Below are positions 1 through 8,204 of a DNA stretch of 64,000 nucleotides, in pieces; positions within the stretch are counted from its first letter, which is position 1; every line of letters starts with the position of its first letter. The notes beneath the pieces are model-generated. The model saw only the letters and a program-made list of their open reading frames with translations. It had not been told where the DNA came from and did not search any database. A program made the translations under genes and the position numbers. Location: positions 62,001 through 126,000 of the forward strand of contig JBBFLK010000007.1 in NCBI GenBank assembly GCA_037479115.1, written 5' to 3'. The stretch is from Anaerohalosphaeraceae bacterium. GTDB taxonomy: Bacteria > Planctomycetota > Phycisphaerae > Sedimentisphaerales > Anaerohalosphaeraceae.

Positions 1-1
1 G

Positions 2-3000
2 ACGAACATGGCCAACATCGTGATGCGTCCTCAGGAGGATACCCGGATTGAGATTCAGCTTCCGGTTGCCAGTCCGGAGACCCGCCGCAAACGGCAGGCG
101 TTTCAGGAGGCGATTCAGAGTCTGGAACGGGACAATCTGAATCTGCTCCAGATCAAAAAGGCGCTGTCTCTGCCGAAAGAGGAGCGGCAGGCCCAGCTGA
201 CGGCAATGGCTCAGGGCCATCCGGAGCGGCTCGCTGTTTTGACGGCTTTGGCCGAAACATATGACTGGCGGACTTCGCTTCAGAATGAGCGGGACCAGGC
301 GTGGGCCCAGATGGAAGCCCTGCTTGCGCCGCTTCGGGAGCAGGGGTTGGATACCGATACCATCCAGTCCAACATTGCTCTGTGGAATGAACAGCCGCAA
401 GAGCGGCGAACGGAGGCGATGAAGGGGTTTGTCAAGTGGCTCAAGCCCGCCGAACCGGCTCAGGAGGAGCTGACGGAGGAACAGACGGCCCTGCTGGATG
501 TTCTGCAGCAGTATTTGGCGTTTTACGGCCGTTGGGCCATGTCGGTCAACGAATTAACTCGGCCGATAGACGGGGCCAATGTCCGGTGGAATAAGGCCGT
601 TGCCGACCTGAATCGGCTGAATCTGAATCTGCAGCAGCTGCAGGATATTCTCGACCTGCCGGCCAATTCGGCCCGTCGGCGGGAAGCCCTGGACGAGCTG
701 AAAAAGCAGTTTCCGGATCGGGCGGAAAAACTCAGTCAGGTGGAAAAACTCTTTGAGGACTACCGCAAGGTAGCCGGCCTGCTGGATGACCCGGAGGACC
801 TCAAGCGGATGCTGAAGGGCGCCGGTGTTCTCGAATTCCGGATTCTGCCGACCCCTGACGACGGCCGAACCAACATGGATGAGATTCGCGGCTATCTGGA
901 AGCCCTTCGTTTAAAAGGACCGCGACAGGCCTCCGACGCCAAATATGTCTGGGTCGAAATTGAGGACCCGGCCAACTGGCCGCAGGGGCTGGGAATTGTA
1001 GGCACGTTTGGGGATAAGCAGTACGTGCTGGCCAGCAATCAGCCGAAGGAATGTATGCTGCATTCTCCGGACAAAAAATGGAGGCTTCGGCGGGCATCCC
1101 CGACGCGGGACGACAAAGGACATCGGGCTATCAGCTTTACATTTAATCAGACAGCCGCCAATCTGTTTTTCAATCTGACCCAGTCGAATCTTGGCCGACC
1201 GCTGTGCATCATTCTGGATGACAGGGCTCTGTCGGCTCCGACCATTCGGGCGGCCATCAGCACACAAGGAATCATCGAAGGCCGATTCAGCCCCACGGAG
1301 CAGATGGATTTGGTTAACAAACTTAACGCCGGTTCGTTTCGGGCCAAGCTGTCGGAAGTGCCGATCTCCGAAAAAACCATCGGTCCCCTGCTGGGAGCTG
1401 ACAATCTGCGGCAGGGCCTTCGAGCCGGGTATACGGGGCTGATAGCCGTCGGAGTTTTCATGCTTTTCTATTACCTGCTGGCCGGAGTGCTCGCAGATAT
1501 TGCCCTGATGCTGAACCTGCTGTTTGTTCTGGCGATGATGGCGGCCTTTAATGCCACGTTTACGCTGCCGGGCATCGCCGGTTTAATCCTGACAATCGGC
1601 ATGAGCGTGGATGCCAACGTGCTGATTTTTGAACGAATCCGCGAGGAGCAGAAACGCGGCTCGGCCCTTCGTGCGGCGATTGCCAATGGTTACGGTCGGG
1701 CTTTTCGGACGATTTTTGACGCCAACCTGACTACATTCGGCGTTGCCTTTATTCTGCTGATGGTGGCCTCGGAGGAAATCAAGGGATTTGCCATCGTTTT
1801 GATGCTCGGTATTGTGTCGAGCATGTTTACCGGATTGTTTGTCACGCGGGTGATTTTTGATTTTCTGATCAGCCGCAGGATTCTGACTCAGCCGCTGAAA
1901 ATGTTTGCTCTTTTCCAGCAGGTTCGTGTGGACTGGATGAGTCTTCGGCCGGTGTTTCTGGTCATTTCCGGAACGCTGATGCTCGGCGGTCTGGCGGTTT
2001 TCTTTACACGCGATGAGACGACCAACAGCAAATATGACATTGAGTTTACCGGCGGAACCAGCGCTCAGATTGACCTGAAACCCGGAACCGCCTATACGCG
2101 AAGAATTGTGGAGGAAAAGTTCCGCCAATACGCTGAATCCATCGGCAACCGGGCGCTGGCGGCGGCCAAAGTGTACAGCATCGGCGACAGCGGACTTCAG
2201 TATGAAATCACCACAACGGAAACCAACCGCGGGCGAGCGGAAATTCTCTTTAAAGAACCCGGTCAGACCGTTCAGAGCGTTCAGAGTGCGATTCTGTCGG
2301 CTGCTCAGAAACTGCACCAGTCCCTGCCGTCTCTGGAAGTAAAGACGCTGGGAGACAACCGGTTCCAGATTACGACCCGACGGCTGAACCTTTCGCTGAT
2401 TCAGGAAGTGCTCCAGAATGCGTTCGGTGAAAAAGCCGAAATTGTTGAGATGAAAGTGGATGAAATTGTCAGCGATGCGATTCGAGCGGCCTTTAAGGAT
2501 TTGCTGGCGGTCAAAGAAAACCTTAACCCGCAGATACTCTCTGCACGCGAGGTACCGATCGGCACGCCGGAACTGGCTGACTTTGTCGGAGGGGTTCAGA
2601 TTCATGTGAAATTGGGGGTCCCGACAACCGCCGGTGATATTCGCACCCGGCTGCTGGATTTAAAATTTAAGCGGGATACCCAGCATTTCCAATGGTACCC
2701 CTTCCAGCTCCTGCACCCCAACCTGACGGAACTTCCCGATGAGCAGATTGTTGAGGAATTCCTCTATGTGAGCATGCATCCGGAAGCGGCATTCCGGTCG
2801 CTGTCGGAAGAGGAACGCGTTCAGTACACCAACAATGAAACCGCCCGGGTGATGCAGGCCCTTTCGATGGAAACATCGCTGTCCCGTGTTACGCAGATCG
2901 ACCCGTCCATCGGCTCGGAGGCAAAGGTGCGGGCGCTGCTGGCCATCATTCTTTCGCTGGCGGCGATTGTGCTTTATATCGGGTTCCGATTCGGCAGTGT

Positions 3001-3463
3001 CCGCTACGGCATGGCGGCTATCATCGCCCTTGTACACGACGTCTCCATTACGCTGGGGCTGGTTACGGCCTGTACCTATGTCGCCGGCACTCCGCTGGGC
3101 CAGGCGCTCGGCATTTTGGATTTCAAAATCAATCTGGAAATGATTGCTGCCTTTTTGACGATTATCGGGTATTCACTCAACGATACCATCGTTGTATTCG
3201 ACCGCATTCGTGAAAACCGCGGCAAGACCCTGACGCTGACTCCCAAGTTAATCAATGACAGCATCAATCAGACGCTTTCGCGTACGTTCCTGACCTCGTT
3301 CACCACCTTTATGGTGCTGTTTATTATGTATGTCTGGGGCGGCACCGGAATGAGAGGTTTCAGCTTTGCCCTGCTGATGGGTATCATCGTCGGGACCTAC
3401 TCGTCCATCGCGATTGCGGCTCCGATTCTGCTGCTGGGCGGAAAGAGTCAGGACAAAACCTGA
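2..3463 (+). CDS. secDF: Protein translocase subunit SecDF (fused), 5' end outside window
   Basis: Fused SecD-SecF, the proton-driven inner-membrane partner of SecYEG that helps pull exported proteins across. The reading frame is open to the left edge. The first visible conserved block, RIEIQLPV near residue 17, is the periplasmic P1 motif that normally follows the N-terminal membrane segment and DLRGG motif of SecD, so the true start lies upstream. SecD membrane segments begin near residue 480, with the signature GMSVDANVLIFERIREE near 535. SecF starts near 650, with YDIEFTGG near 680 and IIGYSLNDTIVVFDRIREN near 1055. Two insertions stand out. A roughly 240-residue helical, charged stretch separates RIEIQLPV from VLEFRILP (about residues 25-272). 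The SecF periplasmic domain is nearly 290 residues, against about 110 in E. coli. A bidirectional terminator follows. Confidence 0.95.
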   Translation, partial: TNMANIVMRPQEDTRIEIQLPVASPETRRKRQAFQEAIQSLERDNLNLLQIKKALSLPKEERQAQLTAMAQGHPERLAVLTALAETYDWRTSLQNERDQAWAQMEALLAPLREQGLDTDTIQSNIALWNEQPQERRTEAMKGFVKWLKPAEPAQEELTEEQTALLDVLQQYLAFYGRWAMSVNELTRPIDGANVRWNKAVADLNRLNLNLQQLQDILDLPANSARRREALDELKKQFPDRAEKLSQVEKLFEDYRKVAGLLDDPEDLKRMLKGAGVLEFRILPTPDDGRTNMDEIRGYLEALRLKGPRQASDAKYVWVEIEDPANWPQGLGIVGTFGDKQYVLASNQPKECMLHSPDKKWRLRRASPTRDDKGHRAISFTFNQTAANLFFNLTQSNLGRPLCIILDDRALSAPTIRAAISTQGIIEGRFSPTEQMDLVNKLNAGSFRAKLSEVPISEKTIGPLLGADNLRQGLRAGYTGLIAVGVFMLFYYLLAGVLADIALMLNLLFVLAMMAAFNATFTLPGIAGLILTIGMSVDANVLIFERIREEQKRGSALRAAIANGYGRAFRTIFDANLTTFGVAFILLMVASEEIKGFAIVLMLGIVSSMFTGLFVTRVIFDFLISRRILTQPLKMFALFQQVRVDWMSLRPVFLVISGTLMLGGLAVFFTRDETTNSKYDIEFTGGTSAQIDLKPGTAYTRRIVEEKFRQYAESIGNRALAAAKVYSIGDSGLQYEITTTETNRGRAEILFKEPGQTVQSVQSAILSAAQKLHQSLPSLEVKTLGDNRFQITTRRLNLSLIQEVLQNAFGEKAEIVEMKVDEIVSDAIRAAFKDLLAVKENLNPQILSAREVPIGTPELADFVGGVQIHVKLGVPTTAGDIRTRLLDLKFKRDTQHFQWYPFQLLHPNLTELPDEQIVEEFLYVSMHPEAAFRSLSEEERVQYTNNETARVMQALSMETSLSRVTQIDPSIGSEAKVRALLAIILSLAAIVLYIGFRFGSVRYGMAAIIALVHDVSITLGLVTACTYVAGTPLGQALGILDFKINLEMIAAFLTIIGYSLNDTIVVFDRIRENRGKTLTLTPKLINDSINQTLSRTFLTSFTTFMVLFIMYVWGGTGMRGFSFALLMGIIVGTYSSIAIAAPILLLGGKSQDKT

Positions 3464-3484
3464 ACCCGCAGGACAGTTTGAGAA

Positions 3485-3523
3485 CAGAAAGCCCCTGCCG
3501 CCGCGGCGGGGGCTTTCTGTTTA
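3485..3523. terminator. Bidirectional terminator between secDF and the TonB receptor gene
   Basis: A near-perfect GC-rich hairpin with arms CAGAAAGCCCC and GGGGCTTTCTG around a palindromic CCGCCGCGGCGG core. It sits between the convergent secDF stop (3463) and the receptor stop (3521). A short T run follows on the plus side. Confidence 0.8.
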
Positions 3524-5815
3524 GAATCGAATCTGATACCGGATACCGACCATCGTCGGTTCTTCAATCCAGCTTGTTCGGTCGGGATAATTCTTTTTGT
3601 GTCCGGAAGAATAGGAATAGCGTTTGTTATCTCCAACCACAGGGATATTCTGGACATAAAAGGTCAATTCAGCCGCCTTGGTGATGTGGTAAGTTAAGGA
3701 CACATTGGCCGTCATTTCCATATCATAGGCATTGTGTTTTTTGACATCACGGATTCTTGCCGCCACCCCGCCGGCTTCCGCTACGGCATTCAAACCGTCA
3801 CGGGCACCTTCAAATCCCCAGAAAGTTTTCAGGTTGCCGTGGAGAACCAATTTCCCGTCAAAGAAGCGGATATTGCTGAACAGTTTTGTTGCATGGTTGG
3901 ACCAGTTGTTCAAATCATTTCCTTTGGACCTGATAATGACGCCGGAGCCCGCATTGACATAATAATCCGAATAACTGATGCCGGAAGCGGTCATTCCCTT
4001 GTCGAGCTGCCAGTCCAGCTGTTTGACAAACGAATGATTGATACCGAGATTCCAGTTTTCTTTTTTGTACTGAGCTTCGAGTTCAATACCGGCGGTTCGC
4101 AATGTTCCGATGGGAGCACTTCGGCGGGTCGTCCAGTCCCAGGCGATTACGGCATTTCGATTCAGGAAGGTTGAGGCCTGATAAAAAAGGTTTTTCCCGC
4201 CCTTGCCGGAATAAATCAATTCGAATGTATCCAGTTTTTCCGGCTTATTGGACGCGCCGAGCTCGTGGCTCATATACAATTCTTCCTGGGTATTCATCCG
4301 GACAGACCGCTGGGCGATGAACTTGAGGTACTCTTCTTCTTTCAACTCGTATATCCAGGCGAATCGAGGGGAGAACATATAGTCGGTATAACTGTGTTTG
4401 TCCAGTCGGGCCGACCACAGGGTGCTCATCCGTTGACTGTGTTTCAGATTGACTTCGCCGAGAAAGGCATAGCTTCCGGTTTCCCATCCTTCCCCGACGG
4501 GGAAATAACGGTCGCTGGAACTGTTAATCTGTCCGTCTCCGGTTCCGTAGGCGTCTGAGGTCGGGCCGCTGATAATTCCGTCAGCCAGACGCAGACCGTC
4601 GTCTTTGTCTTTGCCCCAGCCGGGGCGAATCAAATCGTAGCTGGCTTCAAATCCTACGGCTGCTTTGAGCCAGTCTTTGTCCGGTTCATAATTCAGCATA
4701 AAGCGGGTATAGTATTCCCACTCCGACCAAATCCATTTGATGTTTCTCAGATTGTCCTTGTGATTGTTAATGGTTGCCCCCCATTTTTCTATATTATGGA
4801 CATCAATGGAGCTCAGACCGAATGTGGATTTCAGGGTTAGCTCGTCTGTTAACTGGGCCGTGTTTTCGAGGGCCGTCTGGAAATAGCGGTAGCGGGCCTG
4901 GCGGAAGTCTCTGTATTTGCCGTCGATAAGATATTTGGTCCCCGAGCCCTGTGCCAGTTCCGAAGAGGTGTTTGTATAGCGTGCCCAGAACCGCCAGTTT
5001 TCCCAGAAGTTGAAATCCACGTGGGCTTTGATTTGGGGTTCATTGAAGAAGTCTGTCATATACGTAAACGGCGGGCGAGGCCGGTAGGGAGAAGTAGGAT
5101 ATCCTTTTACATAGCCGCTTCGTGCGGTATTTTCTACGCCGAAGAGGTCGGGGGTAATCCCGGCGGTATCCGTAATACTCAAATAGGAATAAAGTGAAAC
5201 CTTTTCTGTGTTGTATCCGTAACTGATGGAGTTGCCGATGCTGTCGTATTTATCCCAGAATTTTCCGGCCAATTGCAGTCCCGGGTGGTCTTTCGCCTTT
5301 TTTGTGGTGATATTGATGACCCCGCCGATGGCTCCCGGTCCGTAAGTCACCGACCCCGGCCCGCGGATGATTTCCACTCGTTCAATATCGCCCAAATCCC
5401 AGTTGAGCAGCTCCAGACGAGCCCCGTAATGGGCCTTGATGTTTACATTGATTCCGTTGACATTCACGAGGAATTTGTAGGGCCGATCGGCAATAATGCC
5501 GCGGATACCCGGCACAGGCCCGATGCTGTGGTTCATGTACAGGGCGCCGGGCACATAGATTTCAATCAGGTCGAGCAGATTGCGGGCCGGCGTACGGGCA
5601 ATGTCTTCGGCGGTGATGATCGTTACACTGGCCGGAACTCTGAAGGGGTCCTTTTCAGTAATGGAGCCGGGTACAAAAAGTTCGATGTTCATCAATTCGT
5701 CCAGCGACATGTCAAAAAGGTCGTTTCCGGACGGATTCTGAGCAAAAAGAACCGCGGCAAAAAGGCAGAAAAACCCTCCATAAGTCCCCCGTATTTTTGC
5801 ATCCGCTCTCGGCAT
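3521..5815 (-). CDS. TonB-dependent outer-membrane receptor
   Basis: A 764-residue TonB-dependent receptor that would import a ligand across the outer membrane using TonB energy. A signal peptide covers about residues 1-26 (hydrophobic GGFFCLFAAVLFA). A plug domain follows at about 45-165, with PASVTIITAEDIART and RGPGSVTYGPGAIGGVINI. The rest is a beta-barrel ending in the C-terminal Phe expected for BAM recognition (GIRYQIRF). The ATG at 5815 is chosen over a GTG at 5836 because it has GGAG seven bases upstream. Its substrate cannot be read from the sequence. The neighbouring pectate lyase makes an oligosaccharide possible, but the plug also resembles siderophore and vitamin receptors. No SusD partner or tonB gene is in the window. 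Confidence 0.9.
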   Translation of the reverse strand: MPRADAKIRGTYGGFFCLFAAVLFAQNPSGNDLFDMSLDELMNIELFVPGSITEKDPFRVPASVTIITAEDIARTPARNLLDLIEIYVPGALYMNHSIGPVPGIRGIIADRPYKFLVNVNGINVNIKAHYGARLELLNWDLGDIERVEIIRGPGSVTYGPGAIGGVINITTKKAKDHPGLQLAGKFWDKYDSIGNSISYGYNTEKVSLYSYLSITDTAGITPDLFGVENTARSGYVKGYPTSPYRPRPPFTYMTDFFNEPQIKAHVDFNFWENWRFWARYTNTSSELAQGSGTKYLIDGKYRDFRQARYRYFQTALENTAQLTDELTLKSTFGLSSIDVHNIEKWGATINNHKDNLRNIKWIWSEWEYYTRFMLNYEPDKDWLKAAVGFEASYDLIRPGWGKDKDDGLRLADGIISGPTSDAYGTGDGQINSSSDRYFPVGEGWETGSYAFLGEVNLKHSQRMSTLWSARLDKHSYTDYMFSPRFAWIYELKEEEYLKFIAQRSVRMNTQEELYMSHELGASNKPEKLDTFELIYSGKGGKNLFYQASTFLNRNAVIAWDWTTRRSAPIGTLRTAGIELEAQYKKENWNLGINHSFVKQLDWQLDKGMTASGISYSDYYVNAGSGVIIRSKGNDLNNWSNHATKLFSNIRFFDGKLVLHGNLKTFWGFEGARDGLNAVAEAGGVAARIRDVKKHNAYDMEMTANVSLTYHITKAAELTFYVQNIPVVGDNKRYSYSSGHKKNYPDRTSWIEEPTMVGIRYQIRF

Positions 5816-6083
5816 CGGCTGACTCCTTATTTTCACTAACCGATTTTGGGAAAGAGATTTACGCTTTTATGTCGGCCGACAAAGACCTTCACTTCACCGA
5901 GAGCGACAAAACAGAGGCACCGGAAATGGAGGACCTAATTTATTCCGATAATATCCCGAAAATAAAGAAATCCTGCAGGGAAATGAAAAAAGGGGTTTTG
6001 CAGAGATTCTTTTTTTTTCTAAAAAAAGACAAAATAGACTTTTATAGGCCCCTCAAAACTCTTTGTTATGCGGGCTCTATCTC
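5816..6083. promoter_or_regulatory. Intergenic region upstream of the TonB receptor, with a perfect palindrome
   Basis: 268 bases without a convincing gene. The region holds the 5' leader of the receptor (minus strand) and the 3' end of the pectate lyase transcript. TGTCGGCCGACA at 5870-5881 is a perfect 12-bp palindrome, 55-66 bases upstream of the receptor start, and could be an operator. An A/T-rich stretch at 6000-6045 has runs of T and A that may form a weak hairpin past the lyase stop. No clear -10/-35 pair was assigned. Confidence 0.4.
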
Positions 6084-7946
6084 TTAATCGCAGACGGCGA
6101 TTTCCGGGGCCGGCCCGATGACCTGAAGGTAATCAATATTGGCACAGCCGGCACTGTTGGTTGCTTCGAGGCGGATGTCTTTCAGTCCGGCCGTCATCGG
6201 CACGCTCACACTCTGATAAGCCCAGCTGCTCCAGGCCCCGGTGGCCGGAAAATTGATGGAGGAGACCGCTTCGCCCCCGTTGACCAGCAGACGAGCTGTT
6301 CGGTCGGAGGCGCCGTTGGCAAAGCGCCAAAGGAAGGTATAGGTGCCGGGCTGGATGAGACGAATTTTCCAGTTGATGCCGGCTCCGGCGGCGTTGGTGG
6401 TATCCAGAAAACCGACTCCGGTGAATCCGGGATGCTTGCCGTAATCGACTATCCCGTCCACGCGGCAGAAGCCGACGGCATCCTCCTGAAGGAGAATATT
6501 CACTTCGCCGGTTTGAGGAACGGCACAGGCCTGCACGGAATAGACGGATTCGTTCGAGCTTCTATCAACCGCTGTGACGACATAATAATACATAGTCCCG
6601 TTGACGGCTGCGGAATCCGTGAATTCCGACATAGACAGGAGAGAGCTGTTGACTTTTGTATAACCGGAACCCGAAACTGTGGAACGGTACACATTGTATC
6701 CGGCCAGGTCCGATTCCGAATTATCGTCCCACTGCAGGAAGACCTGGGCATTTTGCCCCAGAGCCCGCAAATTCGCCGGAGCGGCCGGCGGGGTTGTATC
6801 CGGAGGGACATAAAGCCAATTGCTCACAAAGAGAGCCAGTTCTTCCAAATCAACAATGCCGTTCGGATAGTAGTCTGCGTTTTCGATGCCGCTGACGGCC
6901 TTCCAAAGCCCTGCAAAGACCGCAAAATCATTGTAATCGACCCATCCATTCAAATCAAAATCCCCATACATCCCGAACATCCAGTGAGGCGGATAGCCGT
7001 CTTTGCCGTCGGCGCCGGCCCCCCACTGCACAATCGTCGGAACCATCAACGCATCGTCCAGTGTATAAGCATACGGCGGTGCAAACACGCTGTCCGTGCC
7101 CGGATGCACAGTGCCGGTGCAGTTGTCCAGAATATTTCCCGAAGCTGCGATTTTGCCTTTTACCGTATCATCGTAGTCAATATTGTAATAAGGATTATTG
7201 ACTTCTTTGAAGTAGTTGTTTTCAATGAGACATTCGGAATACAGTCTCGCCCAGACGCCGTAGAGAGTCTGAACTCCGGTGCAGTGATAATAATTATTAT
7301 ACAGGTGCACTTTTCCGAATCGAACCGATGGAATTCGCTGCAGACACATCGGCCCGAACCAGTTGTGATGAAACGTGATGCGGAGCTTGCCGTAGTCATC
7401 CGTCGCGCTGTCGCTGCTGCCGACCAGACTGACCCGCTGATTGTTCATCGGCTGGGTAAAATAAAATTTGCACCAGGAGACAGTGACATTGTCGGAACGG
7501 CGTGTAATATCCACCAGACCGTCGTAGCAGTCATAAATAGTGCATTTTGTGATGAACACATTTGTTATATCTTCTTTCACGGCGATTCCGTTGCCTTCCC
7601 CGTACCCCTGCGGACACCGAATCGTCAGCCGCTGAATGATGACATTCGAACAGCCCTTCTTAAAGCCGAGCATTCCGATGATTGTGGGATTCGTCCCTGT
7701 GCCTTCGATGGTTTTGTTGGACTGGATGCTGATTTTGCCCCCAATGGAAGCTAAGTCTAATGTACCGGAGACCTGAATGATATAAGGGGTGTTGACGGTT
7801 TCCGCATAGGTCTTCAGATCTGCAGGGGTGGATACAACAACAATGGTCCCCCCTGCTCCTCCAGTTGTATTCTGCCCAAAACCGTCTGCTCCGTGTGAAA
7901 CAGCCCCACACGCGATTATCAGGAAAACAAGCACTGTTTCTTTCAT
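6084..7946 (-). CDS. Secreted PL1 pectate lyase with dockerin-like, Fn3 and CBM-like domains
   Basis: A 620-residue exported polysaccharide lyase predicted to cleave homogalacturonan by beta-elimination. Signal peptide about 1-19. The PL1 beta-helix spans about 30-300. It contains the calcium/substrate block around YDGLVDITRRSDNVTVSWC (141-159) and the RxPxxR catalytic-arginine block RIPSVRFG (204-211). A dockerin-like pair of EF-hand segments lies at about 329-378 (DFDLNGWVDYNDFAVFAGLW, then PNGIVDLEELALFVSNWL). An Fn3-like domain follows at 383-476, and a C-terminal CBM6/35-like beta-sandwich at 480-613. The ATG at 7946 has AGAGGA about ten bases upstream. The gene is divergent from xylB and shares its control region. 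Catalytic family is assigned from motifs; exact substrate is inferred. Confidence 0.92.
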   Translation of the reverse strand: MKETVLVFLIIACGAVSHGADGFGQNTTGGAGGTIVVVSTPADLKTYAETVNTPYIIQVSGTLDLASIGGKISIQSNKTIEGTGTNPTIIGMLGFKKGCSNVIIQRLTIRCPQGYGEGNGIAVKEDITNVFITKCTIYDCYDGLVDITRRSDNVTVSWCKFYFTQPMNNQRVSLVGSSDSATDDYGKLRITFHHNWFGPMCLQRIPSVRFGKVHLYNNYYHCTGVQTLYGVWARLYSECLIENNYFKEVNNPYYNIDYDDTVKGKIAASGNILDNCTGTVHPGTDSVFAPPYAYTLDDALMVPTIVQWGAGADGKDGYPPHWMFGMYGDFDLNGWVDYNDFAVFAGLWKAVSGIENADYYPNGIVDLEELALFVSNWLYVPPDTTPPAAPANLRALGQNAQVFLQWDDNSESDLAGYNVYRSTVSGSGYTKVNSSLLSMSEFTDSAAVNGTMYYYVVTAVDRSSNESVYSVQACAVPQTGEVNILLQEDAVGFCRVDGIVDYGKHPGFTGVGFLDTTNAAGAGINWKIRLIQPGTYTFLWRFANGASDRTARLLVNGGEAVSSINFPATGAWSSWAYQSVSVPMTAGLKDIRLEATNSAGCANIDYLQVIGPAPEIAVCD

Positions 7947-8036
7947 TGGTTTTTTTTCCTCTCCATCCGGTCAAACAACCCCATCTTGAATCAAACTTCT
8001 ACTATATTTTCGCTCCGTTTTAGCTGTTTCACAAGG

Positions 8037-8071
8037 CAATCTTGCGCCCAAAAAAAGACAATTTTGCGCAC
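8037..8071. promoter_or_regulatory. Direct repeats with 22-bp period between the lyase gene and xylB
   Basis: CAATCTTGCGCCC (8037-8049) and CAATTTTGCGCAC (8059-8071) match at 11 of 13 positions and start exactly 22 bp apart, so they lie on the same DNA face. A third TTGCG at 8106 lies 42 bp after the second. This spacing is typical of AraC-family activator sites. The site could serve xylB, the pectate lyase gene, or both. No regulator gene is nearby. Confidence 0.4.
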
Positions 8072-8132
8072 GTTTCCGTCTTCAGGCCGCCGTGGGAAAA
8101 AAGATTTGCGTAAAATTCTGAAAAAACTCTTC

Positions 8133-8160
8133 TTGCACTCGCACAAAAGGTTTCTATAAT
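8133..8160 (+). promoter_or_regulatory. Sigma-70-type promoter of xylBA
   Basis: A -35 box TTGCAC at 8133-8138 is followed by a 16-bp spacer and a consensus -10 box TATAAT at 8155-8160, placed 45 bp before the xylB ATG. Confidence 0.75.
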
Positions 8161-8163
8161 GGC

Positions 8164-8183
8164 TTCAGTAATCGATTACTGAA
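8164..8183. promoter_or_regulatory. Perfect 20-bp palindromic operator at the xylBA start site
   Basis: TTCAGTAATCGATTACTGAA is an exact palindrome of 20 bp with a central CG, the symmetry typical of LacI-family operators. It begins three bases after the -10 box, over the expected transcription start, where a bound repressor would block initiation. The regulator itself is not encoded in the window. Confidence 0.7.
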
Positions 8184-8204
8184 CGCTGATATTGGGAGAA
8201 AGCA

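Noticed and set aside
6063-7754. Long plus-strand frame opposite the pectate lyase gene
   Set aside because: The lyase on the minus strand has clear PL1, Fn3 and dockerin-like domains; the opposite frame is a compositional shadow.
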